Below, piece by piece: positions 11,321 to 21,300 of a stretch of 50,133 nucleotides of DNA. The notes beneath the pieces were generated by a model. That model was not told where the DNA came from. It saw nothing but the letters and a program-made list of their open reading frames with translations, and did no database searches. The stretch is from assembly GCA_048213135.1 (NCBI GenBank), contig PS015012.1:34681-84813 (forward strand), read 5' to 3'. The stretch's first letter is position 1. Every line of letters begins with the position of its first letter. Made by a program: the position numbers and the translations under genes. Source of the stretch: Reclinomonas americana ATCC 50394. Lineage: Eukaryota; Jakobida; Jakobea; Jakobida.

Positions 11321-14300
11321 ATGGAGTTTTCGGCCAGTGTGCCGCAAAAGAGCGGCTTCTTGTCGCTGAGATCGGAGCGCAACACGAGTCTGTGGACGCG
11401 CAAATGGGTCGTGTTGGAACGCGACCTGCTCTCGGTGTATGCGCGCATCGAGGACTACCCTGGCTTTCCCGAGGAGACGATTACGTTGCGCGGAACACCG
11501 GTTCTCCGCACCGCCATCCGACCCAACTGTTTCCGAGTACGAACACCCCTCAAGAGGTACGTGTCTTGATNNNNNNNNNNNNNNNNNNNNCTCATCACCG
11601 GCTCGGCAACACGACCGCCAGCGCGCGATTCCTCCTCCTCCAGCAGCAGCATACGCTGAGTGCGATCGCTCTCGTCCTCAAACATAATCTGCTGCTTCTC
11701 AATCAGGCGCAGCCACTCGTTGGTGCTCGCCGCGCTGCGATGTGCGTCGTCTTGGAAGAACAAGCTGGAGGACACGACGACGTGAGGGAGGTGAGTGAAT
11801 TGCAGGATTCCCGAAAGCGGTGCCATGATGAATAACGACAAACAATGACAGCCAATTACGAGCGCACACATAAGAGCACACACAGAGGGAGGAGAGTACA
11901 CACATGTGGGAGCCAGGGTGACGCACAACGACAAGTGACCAGCGCGGAAAAACCGCAAACACACGATATCCATCGCCGACGAGACAACTCGCCGGTACAC
12001 GCTCTCTGTGATCCACACGCTCTCTCCCTATCTCTCTCTTGTTGGGTNNNNNNNNNNNNNNNNNNNNACCGGACACACGCAACGTTAGCTGCAGGCTCCG
12101 AGCGCAGGCGGCCCATCTGCATGCTGGCGGGTGCCGAGCTCGACTGCGGCGTGTTGGCAGGGCTGTTGCAGCGACTGCCATTCTGCTGATGAGACTGCTG
12201 CTGATTCTGCTTGGACCGGGAGGCGCCCCACTGCTCGAGAATGGCGTAGTGACGCTTGGTCTGGATCGGCCGGTCGTACAGCACCGAATCGATGGCGCTG
12301 ACCCACAGCTCGAGGTTTTCGGGCGGCGAGTTGGACGGATCAATAAACAGCATCTGCGACTGATCGCCGAGTTCCAGCGAGAACCCCGAGCGACACGCAT
12401 CCTGCCACCTCTCCAATCGCGTGCGTCCATCCAGCACAATAGTCTGCATGCGCACACCCCACGAGTCCTCGTACTGGAACAGTGTGCGATCGCACAAAAT
12501 CCACCACGACTCCTTGTGTGTGCCTTCTCGGAGAAACACAATCTCAATCAGCACGACAAAGGAGGGGGAGGAGACCACAAACAAGAGCTCGTGGCTACGC
12601 ACCATGCAGTACGAGGGGACCGNNNNNNNNNNNNNNNNNNNNGCTCACCGACGCTTTGTAGTGGCGATCCTGACCCTGCTGTGCGTGCAGATTTACATGA
12701 ATCCGTTCACCCTGGGTGGTGAGGCGGCCGACGCCCCGACATCCACCGATTCCAGCAGTGCTGGCCAGCGGCCGGCCACTATGGGCGCTATGCCACAGCC
12801 GCCTGCAGGCCTCTCTGACCTGGCACACAAGTATCAGCCGCTGCTCGGTCTGCGCGAGCTGCGCGGTCTCGGCCCCGCCACTCCGCGCGGCATGAACAGT
12901 CCGCGTGGTCTCGGTGACCCCAGCATGCTGCTGCCACTGTTGCGCTCGCGCAGCGGCCTGGGCCTCAACTCACCGCGTAGCACCGGACTCAATTCACCCC
13001 GCGGCTCCGGTCTCAATTCACCGCGCTCCCTGCTCAACTCGCCACGCGGTCTGCCCGACGGCCCGGCACCCCAGCCACCGGAGTTCAACCCCACCTTTTC
13101 CAGCGGTCTGGTGCCGACTGCCATGGCAGCGCAGGACCCTGAGCTGGCGGCCCTGCTGTCGAGGATGGCGGAACGCTTCCCTGGATTGGCCAAGGACAAC
13201 CAGAATGTGGACGAGGTCATTGAGCAGCTGACCAACCTGTTGGAGGACAAGCACGAGAAGGATGCACTGATGGCCGTGCTCAAGCGTCGTCGCAAGAACA
13301 AGGGCGGCATTGGTCTGCAGCCGTCCGGCGGTGCCGACGGTAGCACCGGAAGCAGCTCTGGCGGCGGTGCATCGGCAGCGGCAGATGGCAGCGACGATGC
13401 GCCAACAGCAGACATGGGCGTCGGTCACGACTCTGACGACTCCGACGAAGACAACCTGGTGGACGAGGAGATGGCCAAGGACTCCAAGAAGAAGCAGACG
13501 AAGCGACGCCGCACTCAGTCGCTCTCGCTGATCATGCAAGGACTGGCCCCGGAACCCGAGGGTCGCAACTCGACAGCCGACGACTTGACGGCCGACCCCG
13601 CGAGCGACCACGCTACCAGTTCGATGAACATTGCCAAGTTGGAGCGCCGCTTGTCGACGACCATCAATCCCGGTCTGCTCAGCGATCGTCTGATGTCGCC
13701 GACCAACAGCAGCCGCCCAGTGATTACGCGTGCCGAACGCCGCAAGTCCATTCAGGACCTTCAGCGGTGAGTCCCACACACCGCATCACAGTGCGCATTG
13801 TGTCAGCTTCAGCAGCATCTCACCCCCTTTTTTTGTTGTTCTCGCAGATCGGCAGCACCGTCAGCCATGGAGGTGACGCAGGGTCTCGATGCGAGCCACC
13901 CACTGCTCGCGCACACCAAGGACCTCGCCGGTTCACTGGCCAGCCTCGAGAGCATGCAGACAAAGGAGCGAGTGCCGATGACACTGCTGGTGGCGCGCGA
14001 ACTGCCAGCCGATCACCCCATCTTCTCCAGCTCGTCGCTGCTGGCCGACAACCTCAGCTCGCGTCGCTCTCGCCGCGGCAGTGTGGTCTCCATGAGCTCC
14101 ATCATGTCACCGACAAACTCAAGGCAGTCCGTGTCGCCGAGCAGACGGGATCACCAACAACAGCCGCACATGTTCCCGGGTCTGCTTGACACCCCGGCTT
14201 CCGCGCCGGCGAGCCTTCTCCACGCTCANNNNNNNNNNNNNNNNNNNNNNNNNNNNNNNNNNNNNNNNNNNNNNNNNNNNNNNNNNNNNNNNNNNNNNNN

Positions 14301-15755
14301 NNNNNNNNNNNNNNNNNNNNNNNNNNNNNNNNNNNNNNNNNNNNNNNNNNNNNNNNNNNNNNNNNNNNNNNNNNNNNNNNNNNNNNNNNNNNNNNNNNNN
14401 NNNNNNNNNNNNNNNNNNNNNNNNNNNNNNNNNGCACTCGATGCCGGCCTTTTCGCCTCCGGAGAAGTTCGGTAGCGGTCCGCCGAGCCCGTACACACCT
14501 CCGGCCAGCATCATGGGCACTCCAGCGGAGCCGCCGGGTGCGCCGATCAAGGACAAGTCCAACCCGGCCACGGTCGGCAACCCGATGCCGCTGGTGATGC
14601 AGCCGTCCAAGTCGACTGGCACTCGCGCAGAGCCAGCCGCACCAGGCCACACATCACCGAGACGCCGCACTATTCTGAACGGCTCCGAGCTGCCGCCAGC
14701 GGCCAGCGTGGTTGCAGACTCGGAACGGCCGTCGCCGAGCCCCGGTCGCACGGCGATGAGTCCGTTTGGAGTTCGCTCGGCATCGCCACGCGCACCGCCA
14801 GCATCGCCCGCCGCCGCATTCGGAAGCACTCCGCTGCCAGCGCCACCCACTGGTGGGCCGCGTACTGTCAGCGATTTGGTCGGCGGCAGGAAAACAAACG
14901 CCAGGTTTGTCGCAACTGAGCAGCTGCTGCTCTTGTTCTTGCCTTTTCGTGTTGCTAACTTCTCCATCTCCCACACAACACAGCCCACGAGCGTCGCCCC
15001 GCGAGTTCCTGGCCTCCCTCAATCAGCAACCAGCATCACCAATGGCGGCACTGCCGGCGCCGCTCATGCGCGCCCAGTCGACGCCGATAGTGGCTCCGTC
15101 GTCGCCGTCACCTGCGCCCTCGATGAGCAGCGGTGCGGCCGACGACCTGGCCGTGACGAAGAAGGCCACTGGAGGCAGGAAGAAGCTGCTGAAGAAGAAG
15201 TCTGCGTCGTCGGTGACCTCGAAGAAGTCGGCGGCTTCATCGGCAGCGGCGGCGGCGAGCCCTCCCGAGGCGGGCGACGCTGCCATTGTGGCCGACAGCA
15301 AGGATGACGACCACGATGGTGCGGAGGACGAGAAGAGCACTGCGACGACGACACCGCGTGCCGGTGGCAAGCGAGTGGTCAAGAAGAAGATCATTAAGAA
15401 GAAGGCCGTCAAGACGCCGCGCGGAGTCGCTCCAGCGAGCGACGACCAGCCGCCGGCTGTGGCGGATTCGGCTTCAGCCGACAATGATCCGGCGGCGGAG
15501 GAGGAGGCCGGGGCTATGCTATCGCCCACGGCCACCGACGCCGTACCGTTGTCTGCGCGCAGTCGCAAGGTGGTGAAGAAGAAGCTGATTCGCAAGGTGT
15601 CCAGCTCGACGGTGCAGAAGACGATGGCGTCGTCGTCGTCGTCGACTGTGCAGGAGGGCGGTAGCATGATGATCAACACCTCCATGTCCAGTGTGGCTGT
15701 CACACAAAAAACAACAGCACGCATCCCCACTACGCCACCAGCGCGCAGGCTATAG
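11321..15755 (+). CDS. Tandem PH-domain, Pro/Ser-rich scaffold protein (gene split by inverted contigs)
   Basis: The ATG at 11321 starts a PH domain (SGFLSLRSERNTSLW, TRKWVVLERDLLSVY); exon 1 ends at 11556 in phase 2. The missing end of this PH domain (FFQDDAHRSAASTNEW) and a second PH domain (GPLVLHEGTHKESWW ... LELWVSAIDSVL) lie on the minus strand at 11591-11764 and 12068-12622, each flanked by 20-N gaps. Coding returns to plus at 12691 in matching phase. The tail is disordered: five (L/M)NSPR repeats (about 12891-13046), a short helical region ending HEKDALMAVLKRRRKN, an acidic stretch, phospho-site-like SP motifs, and three polybasic blocks (KKLLKKK, VVKKKIIKKK, VVKKKLIRK) before the stop at 15753-15755. 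Introns at 13767-13847 and 14905-14982 are clear. A 205-N gap interrupts the tail. Likely a lipid-binding cytoskeletal or signalling scaffold; exact function unknown. Confidence 0.72.
11571..11590. other. 20-N placeholder gap at contig junction
   Basis: Separates plus-strand PH coding sequence from a contig whose coding sense is minus. Coding orientation switches here in the middle of a domain. Confidence 0.99.
11591..12622 (-). other. Two contigs apparently placed in inverted orientation
   Basis: Contigs 11591-12047 and 12068-12622 carry the middle of the flanking plus-strand PH gene on the minus strand. Flipping each in place gives an intron phase 2/2 join at the left, a direct in-frame exon join between them (VMSGPLVLHEGTHK), and an intron phase 0/0 join at the right. 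All three joins work, so an independent minus-strand gene is unlikely. Confidence 0.8.
12048..12067. other. 20-N placeholder gap
   Basis: Exactly 20 N between the two apparently inverted contigs. Confidence 0.99.
12623..12642. other. 20-N placeholder gap
   Basis: Exactly 20 N at the right boundary of the apparently inverted block. Coding sense returns to plus beyond it. Confidence 0.99.
12891..13046 (+). repeat. (L/M)NSPR peptide repeat
   Basis: Five copies of the pentapeptide L/M-N-S-P-R, the last four only 7-8 residues apart. Codon use differs between copies, so this is selected protein repetition rather than a fresh DNA duplication. Each copy holds a Ser-Pro, a potential proline-directed kinase site next to an Arg. 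Confidence 0.8.
14229..14433. other. Assembly gap (205 N) in tandem-PH gene tail
   Basis: The reading frame differs on the two sides of the gap. 205 is not a multiple of three, so the gap size is an estimate or the gap hides an intron. Confidence 0.99.
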
Positions 15756-15943
15756 GGAGGGGGAAGGTGCTGGCGACGGGGGGAAAAAGGAACCCACTAG
15801 TAACATAGTTTTTGACTTTCTTGATGTGTTTTATAGTGAAACTGAGAATTAATTTTTGGCCACTGAACATCACCACCACCACTGTCAGTCACATGCACAC
15901 TCAACTGGTCGCGCTCCTCCTCCCCACACACGCACACACGGAC

Positions 15944-17737
15944 CTACTCGCGAGCGCGCGCATGCAACTGCGCACGCAACCGGGCCTCCCGCTCCTCAGT
16001 CGATCCTTGTCTGTGCTCCGCCCATCGTGAGATGCAAAGAAAAAAGTGACGTGCTGACGAGATGATGACATGACGCACGTTGGTGACACGGCCTCCTCAG
16101 CTGCACCACCGCTGCCGCGTGTCATGGCTGCGTTGTCCATTTCCAGCACCGGTGACAACCGTCGTCGTCTTCGCTCCGGCGAGGCCGACGGTCCACGGCG
16201 AGGTGGCGGCGGGGACCGTGAGCGCGAGAGCGACGGTGAGCGTTCACGCGATCGCTTGCGATCCCGACGACGGTCACCGGTTTCGCGCTGCTTGTGTCGT
16301 CGAGCGCGGCGTTCCTCTCGGGAGATTCGTTCCCGCGACCTGCGGGCATGCGTGAGACAACAACAACAACAACAACACCAACAAAAAGGCACACATGCTT
16401 TCTGTGACGCACCCGCTGCGCGAACGCGATCGGCGGCGTGGTGGCGGTGGCGAGCGAGAGCGTGATCTCGGCGACCGGGATCGGCGAGCAGGTGGTGAAC
16501 GAGAACGACGACGGCGGCGGGGTGGCGATGGCGAACGACGGCGCTTCGGGCGATCACTGTCGCTACTCGGTGATCGCTCACGACGGCGACGATCACGCAC
16601 ATCGTCATCCGGAGCGCCACCAGCCGCATTAGCATCATCGCCGACACGCGCTGAGAAGCCCGTACGCCGTCCCGACGGCAGCACACGTGTGATGGTGGGT
16701 GCCACGCCCTGCGAGACGAGAACAGCATAGTGTGAGACACACACGAATGACGAGCGGGGAAAGTCTGCGGAGCGAAACTGGCAATAGCGGTGCTTGTTGC
16801 TGCGCGCGACAATTGTGGTGAGGAACTCAAAAAAAGAGCGAGAGTGACAGTGAGCAGAGGCAGACGTAACTGGGAGATCGCCAAAACGACTGTTGACTAC
16901 GGGCACCGCATTCGATGAGCTGCCCATCGGCACATCTGCGCACACTCGATTGAGTCTCCTTCCCAGCGCTTTCCACGCCCTCTCTCTGCACACCGAGAAA
17001 ACGAACCGGCAGCAGAGAGTTTCGGAATGGGGCGTCGCGCCTCCTCCCCGTGACCACCGCCACCGCCACCGCCACCACCCGAGCGAGAACCAACGGCATT
17101 GGAGGCGTCCAGCTGGGCACGATGAATCGCCTGCGAGACAGCCGCCTCACGACGCGCCTGCTCAGTGAGAATGTCACGCTTGCGTTCCAGGAACTCGCGC
17201 GGCACACCGCCCACGGTTTGCTGTGCAGAGAGCAGAAGCTTCCACAGCTCGTCCATGAATTGATATGCATGCTGCTGCAGGAAACCCGTCAACTGAATCT
17301 GCCACTCACGTGGATCCGCAATCTGCGACCCCGCTCACACGTGAGCACACACACACACGAACACAAGAGGCAGACTAAGCGAGCGAGCGAGAGAGAGAGA
17401 GAGAGGCACACCTCCGTCTCGAGCATCTCCACCGCATAGTTGACGACCACGTCGTCTTCCAAGCCCAGCAGCTCCGTGATGCGATTGGTCATCCACCACT
17501 TGATCACGCTCTTCTCCACCTTGGCAAAGTCGACCTTGTTGGCAAAGACCTTCGGGAACTTCATGTTCTTCTTGAACTTCTTCATCTTGTCGAGGAAGCG
17601 CGGATCTTGGTCCGCTCCCGTGCCTGCATTTTCTCAACACAATCAGAAATGCATGCATGCATGACGGAGACAGAGAGTGAGTGAGAGTGTGGGAGAGTGA
17701 GTGACGCACCTTTGAACGCAATACTCGCATCGCCCAT
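15944..17737 (-). CDS. SRRM1: SRRM1-like PWI-domain / RS splicing coactivator
   Basis: Nuclear splicing coactivator family: the PWI domain binds RNA/DNA and RS repeats recruit splicing factors. Start ATG at 17737 gives MGDASIAFKG, then GADQDPRFLDKMKKFKKN. The PWI domain spans roughly residues 25-115: FPKVFANKVDFAKV, VIKWWMTNRITELLG, EDDVVVNYAVEMLE, then LTGFLQQHAYQFMDELW and VPREFLERK. Exons: 17710-17737, 17412-17623, then from 17322 leftwards, 16413-16708 (SRSPSPPRRRRRSRSPP), 16079-16339 (RSRERSPSLSRSRSPPPP) and 15944-16010, ending TEEREARLRAQLHARARE then stop. The glycine-rich segment near 17060-17085 and its splice sites are uncertain; an exon ending before GTTACG near 16880 joins 16708 in phase 0. 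At roughly 400 residues it is much shorter than the human protein. Confidence 0.88.
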
Positions 17738-18098
17738 GAGGTCTCTGTGTGTGCGTGTGGCACAATGCAATGAGCACATGAGAGTGAGCAGTGGCCACTC
17801 GAACTTGGCCCCCCTTCAACACGCACGCACACGCACACACTCTCTCACACACACAAGTGCAGATGTACAGCGACGAGAGGACACACAAAGAGAGGAGAGA
17901 CACCAACGCAGCACAGCACGATGCGTGTGTGTGCGTAATGAGTGCAACAAGTGCGGCATGTCACAAACGCACACACACGCACACACTCTTGCACAGGAAA
18001 CAGCGTGCACACACTCACCGTTTGGTTAGCACAATACACACACTGAAGAGAGATAGAGAGTGAGAGTGGAATCGCGATCAACCAAGCTTTGTTTTGCA
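17738..18098. other. Divergent intergenic region with CA repeats
   Basis: 361 nt between the SRRM1-like start (-) and FERRY3 start (+). It holds several CA-rich tracts (about 17818-17850 and 17968-17990) and GAGAG stretches. No gene seen; probably both promoters, possibly a 5' untranslated exon. Confidence 0.5.
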
Positions 18099-21000
18099 AT
18101 GTGGGTCGCGCGCGATTGCCGCGTTTCCTTTGTCATCCACTCGACTGCGGCAAGTGAGCAGCAGGCAACACTGTGCGTCTCGTTCTCACAGGGCCAGAAT
18201 GCGCGTCAGGTGAGACCGCATGCTGGTGACATTGGAGTTTTCTTGTGCTCACTCACTGCGCGCAGGTGCTGGAGAGTGTCATTCGACAGGAGGGACTGCC
18301 ACTGCCGCTGCTCGACTCGCTAATGGAGCAGTACAGTGTGGCCACGCAGCGTGCGATTCACGACGATGCGCTGCGTCACATTCAAGGTGATCAAAGTGCT
18401 CTCATCGCACTTGTCTCTCTCTCTGTCGCTCGCTGACACGCACTGTGCGCTAGCCATGGCATCGATGTCAGTGCCGGTGCCGTCGGCGCAGTCGCCTTCA
18501 CCCGGTGCACCGTACGCGATGCCGAGTGCGGTTCCGTCGCCACCTGTTCCGTCGTCCAGCTCGGCCTTGGCGACTGCTGCTGCGGCGGCCTTGGCGGCGG
18601 CCGGCTCCAATGAGCAGCTGCTTGGCCAGCTGCGGCTGCTGTTCTTGTACTCGCGCGATGTGCAAAAGGCGCTGATTGAGTCGTTCCGGCATGCGGCGGT
18701 CGAGTACGCGCAGGTGTTGCGCACATTCTCGACGGTGCTCGGCGACTTGCGCGATAGGTGAGTGAGTGTTCGTCGTCGCCACGCCCTCGGCGATTGGTGA
18801 CGCCTGCGCGGCACAGACACGTGCGAGCGGTGGCGAGTGTGGCGAGCAGTGACGATGGTGCGGCGATGCAGGCGCTGGTGGAGCGACACATTGTGGAGAT
18901 TGGCGAGGTGGAGGAGCGGCAGAAGCGCCAACTGCAGCACCTGGCCGAATCGCAGGCGCACAGTCTGTGGTGTAGTGTGCGTTCGCTGTACGACGGCGAG
19001 GTGCGCAGTCGGGTGCACAATGGTGGACCTGTGCCGCTCTCGCCGGCCGCCAGTGGCGCTGTGAACGAGTCGCCGGCATTTCGGCCTCCCATCAAGCGAC
19101 TACCTCTGCAACCGTCGCCACCAAAGGGCAGCGGCTCGTCGCCACTGACCACTGCGTCAGGGAGTGGCACCACGAGCGCCACCACCCCGTCGTCGGCGCG
19201 CTCCAGTTCGGGTGGTGGCTTTTTCAGTCGTCTCAATCCGTTTGGTGGTGGTGGTGGTGCTGCTGCTGCTGTGGCCGACGATGTCAGTCTGGCACTGGCA
19301 CCGTCTGCTTCCTCGTTCGAGCTGCTGGTGGAGGAGCACTGGCCGTACTCGGAGTTGGTGGTCTCTGGTGACGTCTCCAACAGTGTCAGTCACGTATTGC
19401 GACTGGAAGTGTGTTCGTTGTCGGCGTCATTGTGTGAAGTCGCCGATCGCTTCCGCCCCGTGCAAGAGGTGATGTGGCCGTACCGAGATGTGGCATTCAT
19501 GCAGCAGAGCTTTTTGGACTCGCCACTGCATTCGTGTGCGCCGCATCAGGACTTGAGTGACTTGCTACCGGAGACGCTCACCGAGGCAACGACTCTGGAG
19601 CGCAGCTCTCGCATGTGGTGCGAAAGCTTTGCTCTCTCACAGCTGCGCGCACTGCTGGTGGGCGTCAGCGAACCTACGTTGGCGCACCCGGAGGTGGAGC
19701 GTTTGGTGACGGCCAGTAGCGAACTCGTGTACAGAGATTACTCGCGACAATTGGCCGACATTCGTCGTGCACATCCGCGCATGCAAGTCGGCGACGTGTA
19801 CATTACGCGGCACTCCAACCTGCGCGATTTCCACGTGGTCATTCACATTTATCATCCGAGACGCCGAGATGGTTGCGTTCACTGGTTCCACTATGTGTAT
19901 TTTGAGTGAGTGTGTTGTTGATCGATGTGGTCCAACAGCGGAGCCGGACGAGTGGCGGTGGACGTGCTTTGAACGTGGCCTACATCACGTCTTCGACCTG
20001 TGCCTGCTGCTCTCCATTCATCACCTCTCCGTGGCTTTACCGCTGTTCCCAGTGGGCGGTGCTAGTGCATCGGCACTGGTGAGCAAGTGACTGAACATTC
20101 TCCCTGACTGCTCAAGTGTCGCTCACACACTTTCCGGCGCACAGACGGTGGGCTACAAGGAGCAGGCACTGGCGACGTTGCATGCGTGGAAAAACGTGTA
20201 CAGGCGGCACCTCGACGCCACGCTTGTGCGCACCATGCCACCACCGTCATCGTTGCCCCTCTCGCCCACGGACAGTCGACACGGATCAGCGGCAGCAGCA
20301 CCGGATGTGGTGTCTGGTGCTGTGGCCGGGGCTGCTGACGATGGTATTCTGTCGCCGTCGGCCTCGGGCGACGACTTGTTTTCTGCAGACGACGACGGTG
20401 ATGCGATGCTCGTTGCTGCTGCTGCTGCTGCTGCTGCGGCAGTGGCGGCGGTGTCGTCGTCAGGCGAAAAGTTGCGCATGCAGTGCGCGCTCTTGCTCCT
20501 GCGTCTCTCGCTCATCACGCAGTCGTGCAGGAACAAGTCGCCGCATCTTGTCCTCGACGGGCCGTCAGCCTATCACGCACCGCTTCACTCGCGGACGAAG
20601 GTCGTACCTGGCGGCGCACGACCGGCCATTGTTCACGACGATGATCACGACAGCATGGCGAATCAGCGATTGCACAGCGAGGCGCAGAGCATGAGCATTC
20701 TGTGGGAGGGCAGCTCCAATGTGCATCCGCACTCGCGATGGTCGCGTTACTGTGGTCGAACACAACTGCTGCACCGCTATCCGCAAGATTCTGCCAGTGG
20801 CAGTGGCGACTCGGTGTCGTCATCGGTAGCGGCATCGTGGACCGCTCCGCAGCCACCGACCTCGCCGCCGCTGGTGGCCTTGATCGCCGACGCAGGTGTG
20901 TGGTGACGCGCACGAGTGTGACGCGTTGTTCTGTGCATTGAAGCAGTCTCCCTTGCCAGGTGAGCTGCCACCCAAGTTCCTGCCGGTGCCGGACTTGAGT

Positions 21001-21159
21001 GCAGTCGGCGTCAACGCATGTGGTCACGATGTGTTGACCTCGCACAACCCACCCCTGTTGCGCGATCTACGCTTGCTCTTTCCGTGGTCGAGCAAGACTA
21101 GCTCCGCCACACATCACGCCTTTGTGGATCTGCTGACGGGGAGAGCGCATTCGTTGTAA
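18099..21159 (+). CDS. FERRY3: FERRY endosomal Rab5 effector complex subunit 3-like (C12orf4)
   Basis: Family role, known from animals: subunit of the FERRY complex, which links early endosomes (Rab5) to mRNA. ATG at 18099. Exons 18099-18209 (37 codons), 18266-18386, 18454-18757, 18817 to about 19905, then about 19940-20090, 20145-20893 and 20960-21159. Diagnostic blocks: LPLPLLDSLMEQY near the N-terminus; a helical region (LVERHIVEIGEVEERQKRQL) ending AHSLWCSVR; and VGDVYITRHSNLRDFHVVIH, the strongest family signature, followed by FERGLHHVFDLCLLLSIHHL. Odd: a Ser/Ala/Asp-rich insertion including a polyAla run (GCT repeat 20409-20440), and an unfamiliar C-terminal exon (ELPPKFLPVPDLSAVGVN) with a stop at 21157-21159. 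The donor near 19890-19906 is ambiguous because the consensus GTGAGT gives the wrong phase. The 20145-20893 segment is less certainly all coding. Confidence 0.82.
20409..20440 (+). repeat. (GCT)n repeat encoding polyAla
   Basis: Run of GCT/GCG codons in frame with the FERRY3-like reading frame; encodes about nine Ala followed by VAAV. Confidence 0.85.
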
Positions 21160-21300
21160 TAGTGATAATGTAGGTGGCCTAATGATTGTTTGTTGGTGTA
21201 CACTAAGTAAGCGCGACTTGCTACTGACCGGAACTGGTTGGTCGTGTGCCTCTTGCGCTGAGCACATGTGAGCTCTGTGGAGAGGCAGTGAGCGAGTGCG

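Noticed and set aside
11455-12605. An independent minus-strand PH-domain gene
   Set aside because: It has no start or stop of its own, ends at 20-N gaps on both sides, and its exons complete the plus-strand gene in phase at three junctions.
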